Assembly (NCBI RefSeq): GCF_021213805.1
Contig: NZ_JAJQJI010000009.1
Location: 62,001-126,000 of the forward strand
DNA: 64,000 bases
Origin: Mycobacterium sp. MYCO198283
GTDB lineage: Bacteria; Actinomycetota; Actinomycetes; Mycobacteriales; Mycobacteriaceae
Reading direction: 5' to 3'
Shown here: one piece after another, positions 35,425 through 44,605 of the stretch
Layout: every line of letters starts with the position of its first letter
Numbering within the stretch: the first letter of the stretch is position 1
Notes under the pieces: model-generated
Told to the model about the DNA's origin: nothing
The model's input: only the letters and a program-made list of their open reading frames with translations
Databases searched by the model: none
Position numbers and translations under genes: made by a program

Positions 35425-36915
35425 GTGACGCTGCCCGAATCCCGACCCGCGTCCGACCAGCCCCGCCACGTGCCGATCATCATCGTCGGCAGCGGGTTCT
35501 CCGGGCTCGGCGCCGCCATCCGGCTCGACCAGGCCGGGCACCGCGATTTCCTGGTGCTCGAGCGCGGCGGCGACGTCGGCGGCACCTGGCGCGACAACAC
35601 CTATCCGGGTGCCGCCTGCGACGTGCCCTCACACCTGTACTCGTACTCGTTCGCGCTGAACCCGGATTGGACGCGCTCGTTCTCCAGCCAGCCCGAGATC
35701 CAGTCCTACATCCGGGGCGTCGCGCAGCGGTACGGCGTGCTCGACCGGCACCTCTTCCACTGCGAGGTGACCCGCGCCGCGTGGCATGACGACGAGCAGC
35801 GCTGGCATGTGCAGAGCACCGCCGGCGCCTTCACGTCCGACGTGCTGATCGGCGGGGTCGGCGCACTCGCCGAGCCGTCGCTGCCCGACATCGACGGCAT
35901 CGAGGGCTTCCGCGGCGAGATCTTCCACTCGGCGCGGTGGAACCACGACGCCGACCTGACCGGCAAGCGGGTCGCGGTGATCGGCACCGGCGCCTCGGCC
36001 ATCCAGATCGTGCCGGCCATCGTCGACCGCGTCGCCCGCCTCGATGTCTACCAGCGCACCGCGCCGTGGCTGCTGCCGCGCTTCGACCGGCGCTTCACCC
36101 GCGCCGAGCGGTGGATGTTCCGGCACGTGCCGGGCGCCACCCGCATCGCCCGCGCCGGCATCTACGCCGCGCGCGAGACGCAGGTCGTCGGGCTGGCCAA
36201 GCAGCCGGCGCTGATGAAGGGCTTCGAGCTGCTCTCGCGCGCCAAGATCCGCGCCGAGATCAAGGACCCTGAGCTGCGGCGCAAGGTGACGCCGAACTTC
36301 CGCATCGGCTGCAAGCGCATGCTGATCTCCAACGAGTGGTATCCGGCGCTCGACCGCGACCACGTCGAGCTCGTCACCGACGGCATCGCGAAGATCACCG
36401 AGAACGCCATCGTCAGCGCCGACGGCACCGCCCGCGAGGTGGACGCCATCATCGTCGCGACCGGCTTCCACGTCACCGATTCCCCGACCTTCGAACGCAT
36501 CTGCGGCCGCGACGGCCGCAGCCTCGCCGACACCTTCGCCGACGGCGGCATGCGCGCGTACAAGGGCGCAACGGTCGCGAACTTCCCCAACATGTTCCTG
36601 CTGGTCGGGCCGAACACCGGCCTGGGCCACAGCTCGATGGTGTACATGATCGAGTCGCAGCTCAACTACGTGGTCGATGCGATCACCACGATGAAGCGGC
36701 GCGGCCTGCGCGTCGTCGAGGTCACCCGCGAGGCGCAGGACGCCTACAACGAGGACCTGCAGCGCCGGCTCCGAGGCACCGTGTGGATGACGGGCCGATG
36801 CGCCAGCTGGTACCTCGACGCGCACGGCAACAACACCACGCTGTGGCCGGACTTCACGTTCCGTTTCCGGCAGCAGACCAGGCGGTTCGACCTGCCGGCC
36901 TACGCCGCCGCGTGA
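35425..36915 (+). CDS. Baeyer-Villiger-type flavin monooxygenase (EthA-like length)
   Basis: 496 residues from GTG 35425. IIIVGSGFSGLGAAIRL (FAD motif, about 18-34), GGTWRDNTYPGAACDVPSH (BVMO-conserved), FRGEIFHSARWNHD, the FxGxxxHxxxW fingerprint, VAVIGTGASAIQIVP (NADPH motif) and IVATGFHVTD. It should insert oxygen next to a ketone to make an ester, or oxidise sulfur, using NADPH and O2. EthA of M. tuberculosis is the best-known relative. Monocistronic; converges on a secreted-protein gene with one base between stops. Confidence 0.9.
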   Translation: MTLPESRPASDQPRHVPIIIVGSGFSGLGAAIRLDQAGHRDFLVLERGGDVGGTWRDNTYPGAACDVPSHLYSYSFALNPDWTRSFSSQPEIQSYIRGVAQRYGVLDRHLFHCEVTRAAWHDDEQRWHVQSTAGAFTSDVLIGGVGALAEPSLPDIDGIEGFRGEIFHSARWNHDADLTGKRVAVIGTGASAIQIVPAIVDRVARLDVYQRTAPWLLPRFDRRFTRAERWMFRHVPGATRIARAGIYAARETQVVGLAKQPALMKGFELLSRAKIRAEIKDPELRRKVTPNFRIGCKRMLISNEWYPALDRDHVELVTDGIAKITENAIVSADGTAREVDAIIVATGFHVTDSPTFERICGRDGRSLADTFADGGMRAYKGATVANFPNMFLLVGPNTGLGHSSMVYMIESQLNYVVDAITTMKRRGLRVVEVTREAQDAYNEDLQRRLRGTVWMTGRCASWYLDAHGNNTTLWPDFTFRFRQQTRRFDLPAYAAA

Positions 36916-36916
36916 T

Positions 36917-37420
36917 TCAGCTGCCGCTGCCGCCCACCTCGGCCGGCAGCGGCGGACCCGGCGGCGGCGCCGCCGACGACGGTGCGGAGGGTGCCGGGGC
37001 GGCCGGTGCCGAGGCGCCGTGGGAGTCCACCAGCGGCTCGTCGCGGATCAGGCCGCCGCCGACGCTGACGGTCAGCGTGTCGCGCGACACCGTGTAGCGG
37101 GCGCCGCCGCTCTCGGCGACGTAGGTGCCGTTGGTGCCCGCCGTGGCCGGCACCACCAGCTTGGCGCCGTCGCGCAGCCGGACGCCGCGGTAGGTGAGGT
37201 CGCCGTCGGGCGCTTTGCAGATCGCCACCCGGGCCGTCGCCGTGCTGCCGAAGAGCACCGCGACGTCGGGGGCGGTGCAGCGGGCGGTCGAGTCGAGGTA
37301 GCCGCGGGCGTCGCTGGCGGGGGCGGCGCCCGCCGGCACCTCACCGCCGACGGCCAGCAGCGCCGAGCACGCGGCCGCGGCGCCCGCCACGCACAGCACC
37401 GGAATCAAGGGTGGTCGCAT
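36917..37420 (-). CDS. Secreted protein of unknown function with Pro-rich tail
   Basis: 167 residues. Hydrophobic N-terminus IPVLCVAGAAAACSALLAVGG is a signal peptide or lipoprotein-like anchor (the Cys contexts are poor lipoboxes). The mature domain carries TARCTAPDVAVLFGST and VAICKAPDGDLTYRGVRLRDGAKLVVPA, with two cysteines likely bonded, and a C-terminal Ala/Pro/Ser-rich low-complexity tail. The CxAP...FGSTATARVAICK pattern appears in mycobacterial exported proteins of unknown role. Not obviously co-transcribed with the SDR upstream. Confidence 0.65.
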   Translation of the reverse strand: MRPPLIPVLCVAGAAAACSALLAVGGEVPAGAAPASDARGYLDSTARCTAPDVAVLFGSTATARVAICKAPDGDLTYRGVRLRDGAKLVVPATAGTNGTYVAESGGARYTVSRDTLTVSVGGGLIRDEPLVDSHGASAPAAPAPSAPSSAAPPPGPPLPAEVGGSGS

Positions 37421-37488
37421 GGCCTTTCACGCAACCACGTCCGCTGACCGCCGGGCGAGGGCCGACACGCGATCTCGACGTAACCGTT

Positions 37489-37503
37489 AGGTCGCCGCGA
37501 CCT
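37489..37503. terminator. Small stem-loop after the SDR gene
   Basis: AGGTCG, CCG loop, CGACCT: a perfect 6-bp stem at 37489-37503. It lies 12 bases beyond the SDR stop on the minus strand and upstream of the secreted-protein gene. No T-run follows, so it may be a weak terminator or a processing structure. Confidence 0.35.
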
Positions 37504-37515
37504 GCCCGGCAGCGA

Positions 37516-38463
37516 CTAGCTTCGGGATGCCGCGTCCGCGCGGGTGGCAGCGGCTTCTGAGCTGCGGATCGCGGTGATGACGCCGCGGTTGTGCGCCAGC
37601 ACCTCGTCCATCACCGCGGTCGTGATGCTGCGCACCGCCAGCATCGGCGCCACCCACGCCGGCGCGGTGACCCGGAACGCGCGCCGTTCGATGCCGTCGA
37701 GCACCGCCTCGGCCGCCCGCTCGGCGGTCATGGGCGCGGTCACGAAGCCGGGCGCGGCCCGCCGGACCGCCGTGACGTGGTCGTGGGCGAACACCTCGGT
37801 CGCCAGGTCGGTGTCGATGAACCCCAGGTAGGCGATGCCCGTCGTGACGCCGTGGGAGTCCAGCTCCACGCGCAGCGTGCGGGCGAGCGCCTCGACGCCG
37901 GCCTTGCTCATCGCGTAGGGCGCGGCGAGCACGCCGTTGAAGAACGCGTAGATCGAGCCGACCAGCATGATGTGGCCGCGCCGCTCCAGCACCGCGGGCA
38001 GCGCCGCCCGCACCGTCCGCCACTGGCCGAGCAGGTCGACGTCGACGGTCCGCTCGAATGCGTCGGGGTCGATGGTCGCAACGGTGTCCGACGGCGGCGC
38101 GATGCCGGCGTTGGCGATGACGACGTCGATGCCGCCGAATTCCGCGACCGCCTCTCGGGCCGCGCGGTGCAGCGCCTCGGCGTCGGTGACGTCGGCCTCG
38201 AACGCCGCAGCGCCGCTGCCCAATTCGGCGGCGAGCGCCTGCAGCGGCGGAAGTCGCCGCCCGACCAGCGCCACCGCGGCGCCGCGGGCGTGGGCCTGCC
38301 GGGCCAGCTCGGCGCCCAGTCCGCGGGCGGCGCCGGTGATGAACACGACGCGGCCGTCGAGGTCGAGCCGCGGCGGCGCGCCGGCCAGCCGGCCGAGCAG
38401 CGGGGTGGCGCGGACGGCCCGCACCGCAGCGCGGCCCAGCAGCCGGACGGCGTCGTTGATCAT
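37516..38463 (-). CDS. Short-chain dehydrogenase/reductase, membrane-associated type
   Basis: 315 residues. The N-terminal about 35 residues are an amphipathic extension; then VVFITGAARGLGAELARQA (NAD(P) motif), VVIANAGIA, and VGSIYAFFNGVLAAPYAMSKAG with Ser, Tyr and Lys. The C-terminal MLAVRSITTAVMDEVLAHN extension is similar in style to the SDR at 26411. Substrate unknown. It is 58 bases downstream of the membrane protein at 38522-39586 on the same strand. Confidence 0.86.
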   Translation of the reverse strand: MINDAVRLLGRAAVRAVRATPLLGRLAGAPPRLDLDGRVVFITGAARGLGAELARQAHARGAAVALVGRRLPPLQALAAELGSGAAAFEADVTDAEALHRAAREAVAEFGGIDVVIANAGIAPPSDTVATIDPDAFERTVDVDLLGQWRTVRAALPAVLERRGHIMLVGSIYAFFNGVLAAPYAMSKAGVEALARTLRVELDSHGVTTGIAYLGFIDTDLATEVFAHDHVTAVRRAAPGFVTAPMTAERAAEAVLDGIERRAFRVTAPAWVAPMLAVRSITTAVMDEVLAHNRGVITAIRSSEAAATRADAASRS

Positions 38464-38521
38464 GGTGGCCCTTTCGCCTCGGGAGTTGCCGACGGATTCC
38501 CGCCGGCACGCGACGAAAACG

Positions 38522-39586
38522 TCACTCGGGCGCGTAGTCGCTGTCTTGGCGGACGTAGGCGGCCTCGCGCACCGCGTCGTCGGTCTCCAGCCCGGCGCCC
38601 AGCGCGCCGCCGAGCGTGCCCAGCGAGCAGGTCAGCCAGGCCAGTTCGGCGTAGTCGGACACGCTCACCGGATGGCCGACCGCTTCGCGCAGCACGCTGG
38701 GCACCACCAGGCAGGCGGCGGCGGCACCGGCCAGGACGAGCAGCGCCGCGTAGAACGCGACCACCCCGATGATCACCGTCGCCGTCGTCGCGAGGTTGAA
38801 CAGCACCACCTGTTGCCGCAGCCCGCTGCCGGTCGCGCGTTCCCACAGCCCGCCGCCGACGATGATCGTCACCACGATCGCGAGAATCGAGGCGATCGCG
38901 GCGACGGTGAGCCGAACTCCGCCGAAGGTGTCGGCGAGCCGCCAGATGTCCGCCGTCACCAGCGCGAACACCGCCGCTGCTGCCGCCGCCGCGAGCGCGC
39001 GCGACAACCGCAGGGTCAGCCGCCAGGGCTGGTTGGCGCGCACCATGCCGGTGAGGAGCCGGAGGTTGCCGGTGAGCACGCGGGCGGTGAACGCGGCGGG
39101 CTGGGCGTCGACGTCCGTGCCGAGTTCGCGCACCCGGCGCCGGAGCTGGTCGGCGGCGTCCTCGTCGGCGGCGTCCCCGACTCCGAGCAGCCGGCTCAGC
39201 AGGTCGGCGATGACGTGGCGGGCGCGGGCGCGTCGGCCGAGCGCGCCGAGCGCCGGCACCGAGAGGACGGCGACGCCGTGCATCGGGTTGGCGTGCGCCA
39301 CGACGGGCCGCCGGTTGCGGTGCAGCGGCAGCTCGGTCAGGCACACGACGAGGTCCCAGTCCCGCTCGAGCAGCCGTCGCCGGGCGGCGTCCACCAGGGC
39401 GGTGTCGTCGGCCGGCGGGTTGACCAGCCGGTCCTCCTCGACCACCACCTCCCAGCCGGCGCCCGGTAACCGCTCGTCGAGCATCGCCGCGAGCCCCTCG
39501 GTCACCACCTGCCGCGCGAGGTCCGCCGCCTGGCCGGGGTCGGCGATGACCCCGAGCGTCACTCGCGCGGTGTCGTGGTCGGTCAC
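38522..39586 (-). CDS. Integral membrane protein, unknown function
   Basis: 354 residues from GTG 39584-39586. The N-terminal 170 residues are cytoplasmic and enzyme-like in composition (VTLGVIADPGQAADLARQV, WDLVVCLTELPLHRNRRPVVAHANPMHGVAVLSVPALG), a pattern shared by actinobacterial proteins of unknown role. Then about four membrane helices from 195 to 345. No known family assigned with certainty. It is upstream of the SDR gene and divergent from the carboxyltransferase gene. Confidence 0.7.
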   Translation of the reverse strand: MTDHDTARVTLGVIADPGQAADLARQVVTEGLAAMLDERLPGAGWEVVVEEDRLVNPPADDTALVDAARRRLLERDWDLVVCLTELPLHRNRRPVVAHANPMHGVAVLSVPALGALGRRARARHVIADLLSRLLGVGDAADEDAADQLRRRVRELGTDVDAQPAAFTARVLTGNLRLLTGMVRANQPWRLTLRLSRALAAAAAAAVFALVTADIWRLADTFGGVRLTVAAIASILAIVVTIIVGGGLWERATGSGLRQQVVLFNLATTATVIIGVVAFYAALLVLAGAAAACLVVPSVLREAVGHPVSVSDYAELAWLTCSLGTLGGALGAGLETDDAVREAAYVRQDSDYAPE

Positions 39587-39701
39587 CGGCGCTCGTCCCT
39601 CTGCATCACAGCCGCTATTGGTACCCGATCATCAGCCGCAGCAGAATGCGGGACGACGGACAGGAGCCGACGGGGGACCCGACCGCGAGGAGCGCACGCC
39701 G

Positions 39702-41273
39702 ATGACCGACCAGGACGCCGCGGACCGCGCGGACCTCGCCGAACTCCGGCGCCGCCGAGCGCTCACCGAGGACGCCGCCCGGCCCGCCGCAGTCGAGAAG
39801 CGGCACGCCGCGGGCGGTCGGACCGCGCGGGAGAACATCGCCGACCTGGTGGATCCGGGGTCGTTCGTCGAGTACGGCCGGTTCGCGATCGCGGCGCAGC
39901 GGCAGCGCCGCGATATCGACGAGCTCATCGAGCGGACGCCGGCGGACGGCCTGGTGGCCGGAACGGCGCGCGTCAACGGCGCGCTGTTCGGCGACCGCAG
40001 CGCCTGCGCCGTGCTGTCCTACGACTACACGGTGCTGGCCGGCACGCAGGGTGCGCTGGGACACCGCAAGAAGGACCGGTTGTTCGAGCTCATCGAGCGG
40101 ATGCGGCTGCCGACGGTGTTCTTCGCCGAGGGCGGCGGCGGGCGGCCGGGCGACACCGACTATCCGGTGGTGTCGTCGCTCGACGTCCGCGCGTTCGCGC
40201 TGTGGGCGGGGCTGTCGGGCGTGGTGCCGCGGATCGCGATCGTGAAGGGGCGCTGCTTCGCCGGCAACGCGGTGATCGCGGGCTGTTCCGATCTGATCGT
40301 CGCCACCGCCGACGCCTCGATCGGCATGGGCGGACCGGCGATGATCGCCGGCGGCGGCCTCGGTGAGGTCGCGCCCGACGACGTCGGCCCGATCTCGGTG
40401 CAGGAACCCAACGGCGTCGTCGACGTGGTGGTGCCCGACGAAGCCGCCGCGGTCGCGGTCACGAAGACACTGCTGGGCTACTTCCAGGGCGCTACCGCCC
40501 CCGGACCGGCCGCCGACCAGGCGTCGCTGCGCACCGCCGTCCCCGAGCGCGCCCGCCGCGCCTACGACGTCACGCCGATAATCGAGACGCTCGCCGACCG
40601 GGGGTCGGTGACGGTGCTTCGGCCGCGGTTCGCCCGCGAGCTGGTCACCGCGCTCGCGCGTATCGCGGGCCGCCCGGTCGGTGTGATCGCCAACGACACC
40701 CGCTACACGGCCGGCGCCATCACGGCGGCCGCGGCCGACAAGGCGGCCCGTTTTCTGCAGCTCTGCGACGCGTTCGGGCTGCCCGTGGTGTCGCTGGTCG
40801 ACTGTCCCGGCTACATGGTGGGTCCGGCCGCCGAGGCCGAAGCGCTGGTGCGGCGGGGCTCGCGGTTGCTCGTGGCGGGTGCGGCCCTGCGGGTGCCCCT
40901 GGTGGCCGTGATCCTTCGGCGCGGCTACGGCCTCGGCGCGCAGGCCATGTGCGGCGGCAGCCTGCACGAACCGCTGCTGACGGTCGCCTGGCCCGGCGCC
41001 CACCTCGGCCCGATGGGGCTCGAAGGCGCGGTCCGGCTGGGGATGCGTAACGAATTGGCGGCGATCGCCGACGTCGACGAGCGCGAGCGACGCGTGCAGC
41101 AGCTGACCGCGCAGGCGCAGCAGCGGGCCGCGGCGCTCAACGCGGCGTCGGTGTTCGAGATCGACGACGTCATCGATCCGGCCGACACCCGCTCGGTGAT
41201 CGCTCGGACCCTGGCCGCCGCGGCCGCCGACCGGCCCCGCGACGCCGGCCACCGGTTCGTCGACACCTGGTGA
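39702..41273 (+). CDS. Acyl-CoA carboxylase beta-type carboxyltransferase
   Basis: 523 residues from ATG 39702. RARRALTEDAARPAAVEKRHAAGGRTARENI at the N-terminus, then crotonase-fold halves with GLSGVVPRIAIVKGRCFAGNA, IGMGGPAMI, RPVGVIANDTRYTAGAI and VDCPGYMVGPAAEAEALVRRG, the AccD/PccB signature for acyl-CoA and carboxybiotin sites. It transfers CO2 from biotin to acetyl-, propionyl- or longer acyl-CoA. No biotin carboxylase gene is near, so it must borrow an alpha subunit encoded elsewhere or act in a specialised degradation route. (Motifs abbreviated.). Confidence 0.87.
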   Translation: MTDQDAADRADLAELRRRRALTEDAARPAAVEKRHAAGGRTARENIADLVDPGSFVEYGRFAIAAQRQRRDIDELIERTPADGLVAGTARVNGALFGDRSACAVLSYDYTVLAGTQGALGHRKKDRLFELIERMRLPTVFFAEGGGGRPGDTDYPVVSSLDVRAFALWAGLSGVVPRIAIVKGRCFAGNAVIAGCSDLIVATADASIGMGGPAMIAGGGLGEVAPDDVGPISVQEPNGVVDVVVPDEAAAVAVTKTLLGYFQGATAPGPAADQASLRTAVPERARRAYDVTPIIETLADRGSVTVLRPRFARELVTALARIAGRPVGVIANDTRYTAGAITAAAADKAARFLQLCDAFGLPVVSLVDCPGYMVGPAAEAEALVRRGSRLLVAGAALRVPLVAVILRRGYGLGAQAMCGGSLHEPLLTVAWPGAHLGPMGLEGAVRLGMRNELAAIADVDERERRVQQLTAQAQQRAAALNAASVFEIDDVIDPADTRSVIARTLAAAAADRPRDAGHRFVDTW

Positions 41274-41291
41274 CCGGCGGACAACCGCCGG
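41274..41291. terminator. Stem-loop after the carboxyltransferase gene
   Basis: CCGGCGG (41274-41280), ACAA loop, CCGCCGG (41285-41291): a perfect 7-bp GC stem starting at the base after the stop codon. It probably ends carboxyltransferase transcripts. Confidence 0.55.
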
Positions 41292-41357
41292 GGTGCTGCT
41301 GCTGACCGAGGGCGGCGGCTCCGAGTCGCACGCAGCGACCACCGGCGCCGTTGCGAC

Positions 41358-41383
41358 GTTTGAATCGGGTGGCATGTGGTAGC
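41358..41383 (+). promoter_or_regulatory. Possible SigF-like promoter for the GAF-ANTAR gene
   Basis: GTTT at 41358-41361, sixteen bases, GGTAGC at 41378-41383, compared with the SigF consensus GTTT N15-17 GGGTAT. The -35 is perfect; the -10 deviates. GAF-ANTAR genes are often stress-controlled in mycobacteria. Low confidence. Confidence 0.3.
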
Positions 41384-41428
41384 CATGCCCGTCAACTGCT
41401 CGGCCGCCTTTCCACGGAGTGTGAACCA

Positions 41429-42145
41429 GTGAATGCACGGCCCAGCCCCGCCGACGAACTGGCGGGAGTGTTCGCCGGGATGTCCGGCATGTTCTTGACG
41501 CAGCAGACCGTCGACACCGCGCTCGCCACCATCACCTCCCTGGCCACCGACACCGTCGAGGGCAGCACCGGGTCCGGCGTCACGCTGCTGAGCCCAGCGG
41601 GGCGGCCGACCACATCGGCCGCCACCCATCCGCTGGTGCGGCAACTCGACGACCTGCAGTACCAGCAGGACGACGGACCGTGCCTGTCGGCATGGCGGGC
41701 GCGGACGGTCGTGCGCTCCGTCGACCTGCCAAACGAGCAGCGCTGGCGACGGTGGTCGCTGATGGCCGCCGAGCTCGGCATGCGCTCGGTGCTCAGCGCC
41801 CCGCTCAGCGTCGGCGACAAGGCGATCGGGGCGCTGAAGGTGTATTCGACCGCTACGGCCGCCTACGACGAGCGCGACGAGGACCTGCTGCGGCGGTTCG
41901 CCGAGCAGGCCGCCATCTTCGTCAGCAACGCCCAGACCGCCCAGGCGGCCGAGCAGCTCAGCGACAGCCTCAAGGAGACGTTGCGCAGCCGCGACACGAT
42001 CGCCACCGCACGCGGCATCGTCATGGCGCAACAGGAGGTCGACGCCGACGAGGCGTACCGGCGACTGACCGAATTGTCCTACCGCCGGCGTGAGCCCATC
42101 CGTGCGCTGGCGCAGCGCATGGTCGAGTCGCTGCGGCGACCATGA
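41429..42145 (+). CDS. GAF and ANTAR domain RNA-binding antiterminator
   Basis: 238 residues from GTG 41429 (CGGAG upstream). A GAF domain, about 20-160 (VEGSTGSGVTLLSPAG, QQDDGPCLSAWRARTVVRSVD, GMRSVLSAPLSVGDKAIGALKVYS), is followed by an ANTAR domain, about 178-235 (RDTIATARGIVMAQQEVDADEAYRRL), whose three-helix bundle binds paired hexaloop RNA stems to prevent termination. The Cys in DDGPCLSAW is common in mycobacterial forms. The ligand of GAF is unknown. ATGA overlap with the next gene. Confidence 0.9.
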   Translation: MNARPSPADELAGVFAGMSGMFLTQQTVDTALATITSLATDTVEGSTGSGVTLLSPAGRPTTSAATHPLVRQLDDLQYQQDDGPCLSAWRARTVVRSVDLPNEQRWRRWSLMAAELGMRSVLSAPLSVGDKAIGALKVYSTATAAYDERDEDLLRRFAEQAAIFVSNAQTAQAAEQLSDSLKETLRSRDTIATARGIVMAQQEVDADEAYRRLTELSYRRREPIRALAQRMVESLRRP

Positions 42146-42420
42146 CCTGCATGCGGCCCGACGTCAGTCGGCAGTTTCACGACGCCTTTGCCGCGAGCGG
42201 CCTTACCGTCAGCGACCTGTGGTTGCGGTACTTCGCCCTCGGCGGCGACGCCGGACTGGTGGAGATCGACGCCTATCTCAACGGCGCCATGTCGCTACCC
42301 CCGTTGCAGCACGACATGCTGGCGCACGCGGTCAACGAACGGCTCGACGAGATCGCGCCGCCGCGGGCGCCGTACAGCTCGGACGCCCCGGACGCGCCGA
42401 CGGACGATCCGACCCCGTGA
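42142..42420 (+). CDS. Small conserved protein coupled to GAF-ANTAR gene
   Basis: 92 residues. MRPDVSRQFHDAFAASGLTVSDLWLRYF, GGDAGLVEIDAYLNGAMSLPPLQHDMLAHAVNERLDE, then a Pro/Asp-rich tail (patterns given in pieces). The ATGA overlap at 42142-42145 shows translational coupling. Proteins with the SDLWLRYFxLGG and EIDAYLNG pattern commonly accompany ANTAR or anti-sigma genes in mycobacteria; role unknown, perhaps a partner that sequesters the antiterminator. Confidence 0.7.
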   Translation: MTCMRPDVSRQFHDAFAASGLTVSDLWLRYFALGGDAGLVEIDAYLNGAMSLPPLQHDMLAHAVNERLDEIAPPRAPYSSDAPDAPTDDPTP

Positions 42421-42421
42421 G

Positions 42422-43591
42422 CTACGCCGCGCGCAGCGTCAGCAGGCTGATCTCGCTGGGCGCGAACACCCGGAACGGCGGCCCCCAGAAGCCGGCGCCG
42501 CGGCTGGTGTAGAGCTGGGTCCGCTCGCCGTGCCGGCTCAGCCCCTGCACCACCGGCTGCTGCAGCCGCACCAGGTAGTGGAACGGCCAGATCTGCCCGC
42601 CGTGGGTATGGCCCGAGAGCTGCAGGTCAACCCCTGCGTCGACGGCGTGCGCCACCTGCACGGGTTGGTGCGCCAACAGCAGCACCGGGAGCTCGGGGTC
42701 GGCGCCCGCCAGGGCCTCGGCGAGGTCGGCGCCGTGCCCGCGCAGTCCGGACGACCGCGCGGTCGCGTCATCGACACCCGCGACGACCAACCGGTCACCG
42801 CCGCGCTCGACGACGACATGGCGGTTGTGCAGGGCGTCCCAGCCGATGCCGGTCATGTAGTCGAGCCAGCCCTGCGCCTCGCTGTAGTACTCGTGGTTGC
42901 CGGTGACGTACACCCGGGCGAGGTGAGCCCGCATGGCGGCGAGCGGTTCGGCCTGCCCGCGCCGCACCGCCACGGTGCCGTCGGCGATGTCGCCGACATG
43001 GCACACGATGTCGGCGTCGAGTCCGTTCACGCGCTCCGCGACGCCCGCCGACCAGCGGCTGCGGTCGATGGGCCCGAAGTGGGTGTCGGTGATGACGGCG
43101 ACCCGCAGGCCGTCCAGGCCGGCTCCGAGCCGCGGCAGCCGGACGTCGACGGGCCTCACGCGCGGCACCCGCATCGCCTCGTAGTGGCCCCAGGCGAGCA
43201 GCAGTGCGGCGACGGCGAGCACAGCGAGCGCGACGATCCGGGAGCGAGCGGGATCGGCCACACCCGCCACCGCGAGCGCGGCCCGCAGCAGCAGCGACAG
43301 GAGCGAGCACGTGAAGAAGACCCAGACGGCGCCGAGCAGCGTCTGCCCGCAGACGGTCGCCCGGTCGGCGTGACCGGGGGACATCAGCCGCAGCATCGCG
43401 ACCGCCGCACCGGCGATCACCGCGGTACCGACGATGACCACGGCGGCCGGCCAGTGCGCGCCGGCCAGCAGCAGCGTCCACCACGGCACCCCGAACAGCA
43501 GCAGCAGGATCGCCGTCACGATGAGGCGGCGCGACGGCCGGCGGCGCGGTCGGCGCGCGGACTGCCGCCGGGTGGTGCGGGTGTCGGCCAC
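42422..43591 (-). CDS. Membrane-bound metallophosphoesterase
   Basis: 389 residues. Four N-terminal membrane helices (about 22-140), then a calcineurin-like domain with VITDTHFGP, HVGDIADG, VTGNHEYY, LLAHQPV and LSGHTHGGQ, all five metal-ligand motifs intact. YkuE-like relatives hydrolyse UDP-sugar or lipid phosphates in the envelope. It converges on the small ANTAR-linked gene with one base between stops. Substrate unknown. Confidence 0.88.
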   Translation of the reverse strand: MADTRTTRRQSARRPRRRPSRRLIVTAILLLLFGVPWWTLLLAGAHWPAAVVIVGTAVIAGAAVAMLRLMSPGHADRATVCGQTLLGAVWVFFTCSLLSLLLRAALAVAGVADPARSRIVALAVLAVAALLLAWGHYEAMRVPRVRPVDVRLPRLGAGLDGLRVAVITDTHFGPIDRSRWSAGVAERVNGLDADIVCHVGDIADGTVAVRRGQAEPLAAMRAHLARVYVTGNHEYYSEAQGWLDYMTGIGWDALHNRHVVVERGGDRLVVAGVDDATARSSGLRGHGADLAEALAGADPELPVLLLAHQPVQVAHAVDAGVDLQLSGHTHGGQIWPFHYLVRLQQPVVQGLSRHGERTQLYTSRGAGFWGPPFRVFAPSEISLLTLRAA

Positions 43592-43648
43592 GGGGAAACC
43601 TCCAGGTTGTCCAGGACCTCCGCGAGGCTACCTGCGGCTCCGGCTCGC

Positions 43649-44503
43649 TCAGCGCCGCCAGAAGTCGAACCGGTCGCGGCCGGGCCGGAAACCCGCCGCC
43701 TCGACGACGTCGACCGCGACCTCGAAGCGGTCGCCGACGCGGAACGGCTGGTGCGCATCGCCGCCGAACGACACCGCGTCCCCGCCCTCCTGCCGCCACC
43801 ACCGCATCAGGGTGGTCGACGCCAGGGGACTGCGGGTGTTGATCTCGAGCGCCCGGCCGGAGGACGCCAACGCACGGAACACCGCCCGGTACTCCTCTTC
43901 GAAGTCGGCCTCGGCGTAGGGGCCGGCGACGTCCTCCGGCCAGTACCGCCGCGGATAGTCGCAGTGCGCCAGCACGCTGAACACCGCCGATCCGCTCACC
44001 AGCACCAGCAGGTCGGTGAGGTAGCGGCGCATGAGCTCGTGCGGATCGCGGCCCACGAAGGTGCGGCGGTTGATCGGGCCCAGGGCGCCGTCGACCTCGA
44101 TGCCGTGCAGGCTGCCCAGCACCCGCTCGAACGTCCCGGCCGCCAGGACCGCCGCGACGCTGGCCGGGAACAGATGCGGCTCGCCCGCCTCGATGCCCGA
44201 CAGGATCCGCAACTGCGGGAACTCCTCGCGACAGCGGGCGATGTCGGCCGAATACCCCTCGACGTCCAGTGGCTGCACGCGAGGGCGGGGTGCCACCCGC
44301 GACGGCCGGCTCACCGCCGTGCCGTCCGGACGCCGCAAGGCGATCAGGTCGTCGGCGTGCCAGTTGGTGAAGTCGCAGTGCTCGGTGAACGCCAGCCCCG
44401 GCAATCCGAGCTCGACGGCGCGGGCGCACGCGCGCTGCATCGACGACGCGTCGGCGGTGTCCCAGGACCATCGCGTGTGCACGTGATTGTCGGGCGGGAG
44501 CAT
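43649..44503 (-). CDS. PHP-domain phosphatase (HisJ/histidinol-phosphatase-like)
   Basis: 284 residues. DNHVHTRWSWD, FTEHCDFTNW, GIEAGEP, SLHGIEVDG, LAHCDYPRR and FGGDAHQP are the metal-binding motifs of the PHP superfamily in the usual order. It likely removes phosphate from a small molecule; histidinol phosphate is the default family annotation but there are no his genes here. Separated by 57 bases from the phosphoesterase gene, possibly the same transcript. Confidence 0.83.
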   Translation of the reverse strand: MLPPDNHVHTRWSWDTADASSMQRACARAVELGLPGLAFTEHCDFTNWHADDLIALRRPDGTAVSRPSRVAPRPRVQPLDVEGYSADIARCREEFPQLRILSGIEAGEPHLFPASVAAVLAAGTFERVLGSLHGIEVDGALGPINRRTFVGRDPHELMRRYLTDLLVLVSGSAVFSVLAHCDYPRRYWPEDVAGPYAEADFEEEYRAVFRALASSGRALEINTRSPLASTTLMRWWRQEGGDAVSFGGDAHQPFRVGDRFEVAVDVVEAAGFRPGRDRFDFWRR

Positions 44504-44605
44504 CGTTGCGATCGTGGCACGCCGGTCGGTCGGCGGTCACACCGGCCGCCTGGCTGCCGCCCGCACGGTGACCGGGATGCCGTTGAGCGCGCCGAGCGGG
44601 AGCTG